From Methylococcales bacterium (lineage in GTDB: Bacteria; Pseudomonadota; Gammaproteobacteria; Methylococcales; Methylomonadaceae): a stretch of DNA of 64,000 nucleotides. Below, in pieces: positions 63,369-64,000 of the stretch. The notes under the pieces were generated by a model. That model saw nothing but the letters and a program-made list of their open reading frames with translations, made no database searches and was not told the DNA's origin. How positions within the stretch are numbered: position 1 is the first letter of the stretch; each line of letters begins with the position of its first letter. The stretch covers positions 1 through 64,000 of the forward strand of contig JAPLRZ010000055.1 of assembly GCA_026398895.1 (NCBI GenBank), read 5' to 3'. A program made the translations under genes and the position numbers.

Positions 63369-64000
63369 ATGAATCAAAGTACGCTACCAACTAGACAGGG
63401 TTTATATGATCCGCGCAATGAACATGATGCTTGCGGCGTGGGATTTATTGTTCATATAAAGGGACAGAAAAGTCATGCAATTGTCCAACAAGGCTTACAG
63501 TTACTGACTAATTTAACGCACCGTGGTGCGGTCGGAGCAGATCCGAAAGCAGGGGACGGCGCGGGTATTTTAATTCAAATTCCCGATACCTTTTTACGCG
63601 CCGAATGTAGTCAATTAGCTATTAGCTTACCTGCAAAAGGCGAGTATGCGGTTGGTATGGTGTTTTTTCCGCAAGATGAGGGTAATCGTAGCCGTTGTGA
63701 GACGCTATTAACCGACATTATTGCGCAAGAAAAAGCTGTGCTACTCGGTTGGCGTGATGTACCTGTCAATAATGATGGGCTAGGTGACTCAGTAAAATTG
63801 CTTGAGCCTGTGGTACGGCAAATTTTTATTGCTTGCGGAGATGGTTGTATGGATCAAAATGCTTTCGAGAGTAAGCTGTTTGTGATTCGTAAACAAGTGG
63901 AAAATGCAGTTCGCGCTTTAAATTTAAAGCATGGACATTCTTTCTATATGCCCTCGTTATCCTCACGCACTATCGTATACAAAGGGATGTTGTTGGCGGA
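63369..64000 (+). CDS. gltB: Glutamate synthase large subunit, N-terminal part (partial)
   Basis: Start of the NADPH-dependent glutamate synthase alpha chain, running off the right edge (211 residues visible). The first 21 residues form a propeptide and the catalytic Cys22 in HDACGVGFI becomes the N-terminus after processing, as in class II glutamine amidotransferases. TNLTHRGAVGADPKAGDGAGI is the conserved glutaminase segment. Ammonia assimilation by GS-GOGAT is inferred. It was called by eye from the AGAGGTGACA ribosome site and the open frame from 63369. Confidence 0.95.
   Translation, partial: MNQSTLPTRQGLYDPRNEHDACGVGFIVHIKGQKSHAIVQQGLQLLTNLTHRGAVGADPKAGDGAGILIQIPDTFLRAECSQLAISLPAKGEYAVGMVFFPQDEGNRSRCETLLTDIIAQEKAVLLGWRDVPVNNDGLGDSVKLLEPVVRQIFIACGDGCMDQNAFESKLFVIRKQVENAVRALNLKHGHSFYMPSLSSRTIVYKGMLLA

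Overview
The window looks like chromosomal DNA of a gammaproteobacterium, most likely a methanotroph or methylotroph of the Methylococcales type. This placement is an inference: no rRNA gene or methane/methanol dehydrogenase structural gene is present. The support is the combination of a MxaJ/XoxJ-type periplasmic binding protein, two tandem MxaD-like periplasmic proteins next to a YVTN beta-propeller, methenyl-tetrahydrofolate cyclohydrolase (fchA), fatty-acid cis/trans isomerase, type IV pilus retraction ATPases and glycogen phosphorylase, all in moderately AT-rich DNA.

Layout. 1-715: end of an RTX-type calcium-binding protein. 793-3821: yggS divergent from pilT-pilU. 4247-9798: a tripartite RND efflux operon (outer membrane factor, adaptor, permease). 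10301-15778: an iron-uptake regulon with FecI-like sigma, FecR-like regulator, STN/TonB receptor and PepSY membrane protein. 15826-19079: fatty-acid isomerase, a metallo-beta-lactamase-like protein with incomplete metal sites, and a DUF1289 protein. 20333-23346 (minus): L,D-transpeptidase, truA, DUF2231 protein, heptosyltransferase-like enzyme. 23461-29046 (minus): beta-propeller, two MxaD-like proteins, SnoaL-like protein, GH5 glucanase and an ABC half-transporter whose nucleotide-binding motifs are all degenerate. 30131-32539: a large secreted Ig-like protein.

33535-39185: ispD, K+ channel and Smr protein run left; surE, pcm and a TPR/O-GlcNAc-transferase-like protein run right. 39228-41751 (minus): outer membrane factor and adaptor without a permease, preceded by a previously uncalled 51-codon ORF. 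42068-45156: purE-purK and cysS. 45157-47342: a repeat-dense accessory stretch with an orphan HicB, a membrane protein and a VapBC-like pair. 47477-50767: fchA, ppk1, def. 50833-52775 (minus): PqiC-like lipoprotein, a decayed DNA-methylase tail, and a DUF523/DUF1722 protein. 53057-56581: a Cys-repeat secreted protein, a small lipoprotein, the XoxJ-like protein and ChrA. 56934-59949: a large secreted protein and a DUF3142 protein. 60032-63012 (minus): trmL and glgP. 63369 to the end: the start of gltB.

The most unusual content is in the intergenic DNA. There is a family of twin-hairpin repeats bounded by GGAGT and ACTCC, in which stem sequence varies but pairing is kept. A 140-bp MITE-like element with perfect 17-bp terminal inverted repeats and a TTTA target duplication sits inside one of these repeats. 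A second, 211-bp TA-flanked MITE-like element carries another copy. No rRNA, tRNA, CRISPR array or complete insertion sequence was seen.
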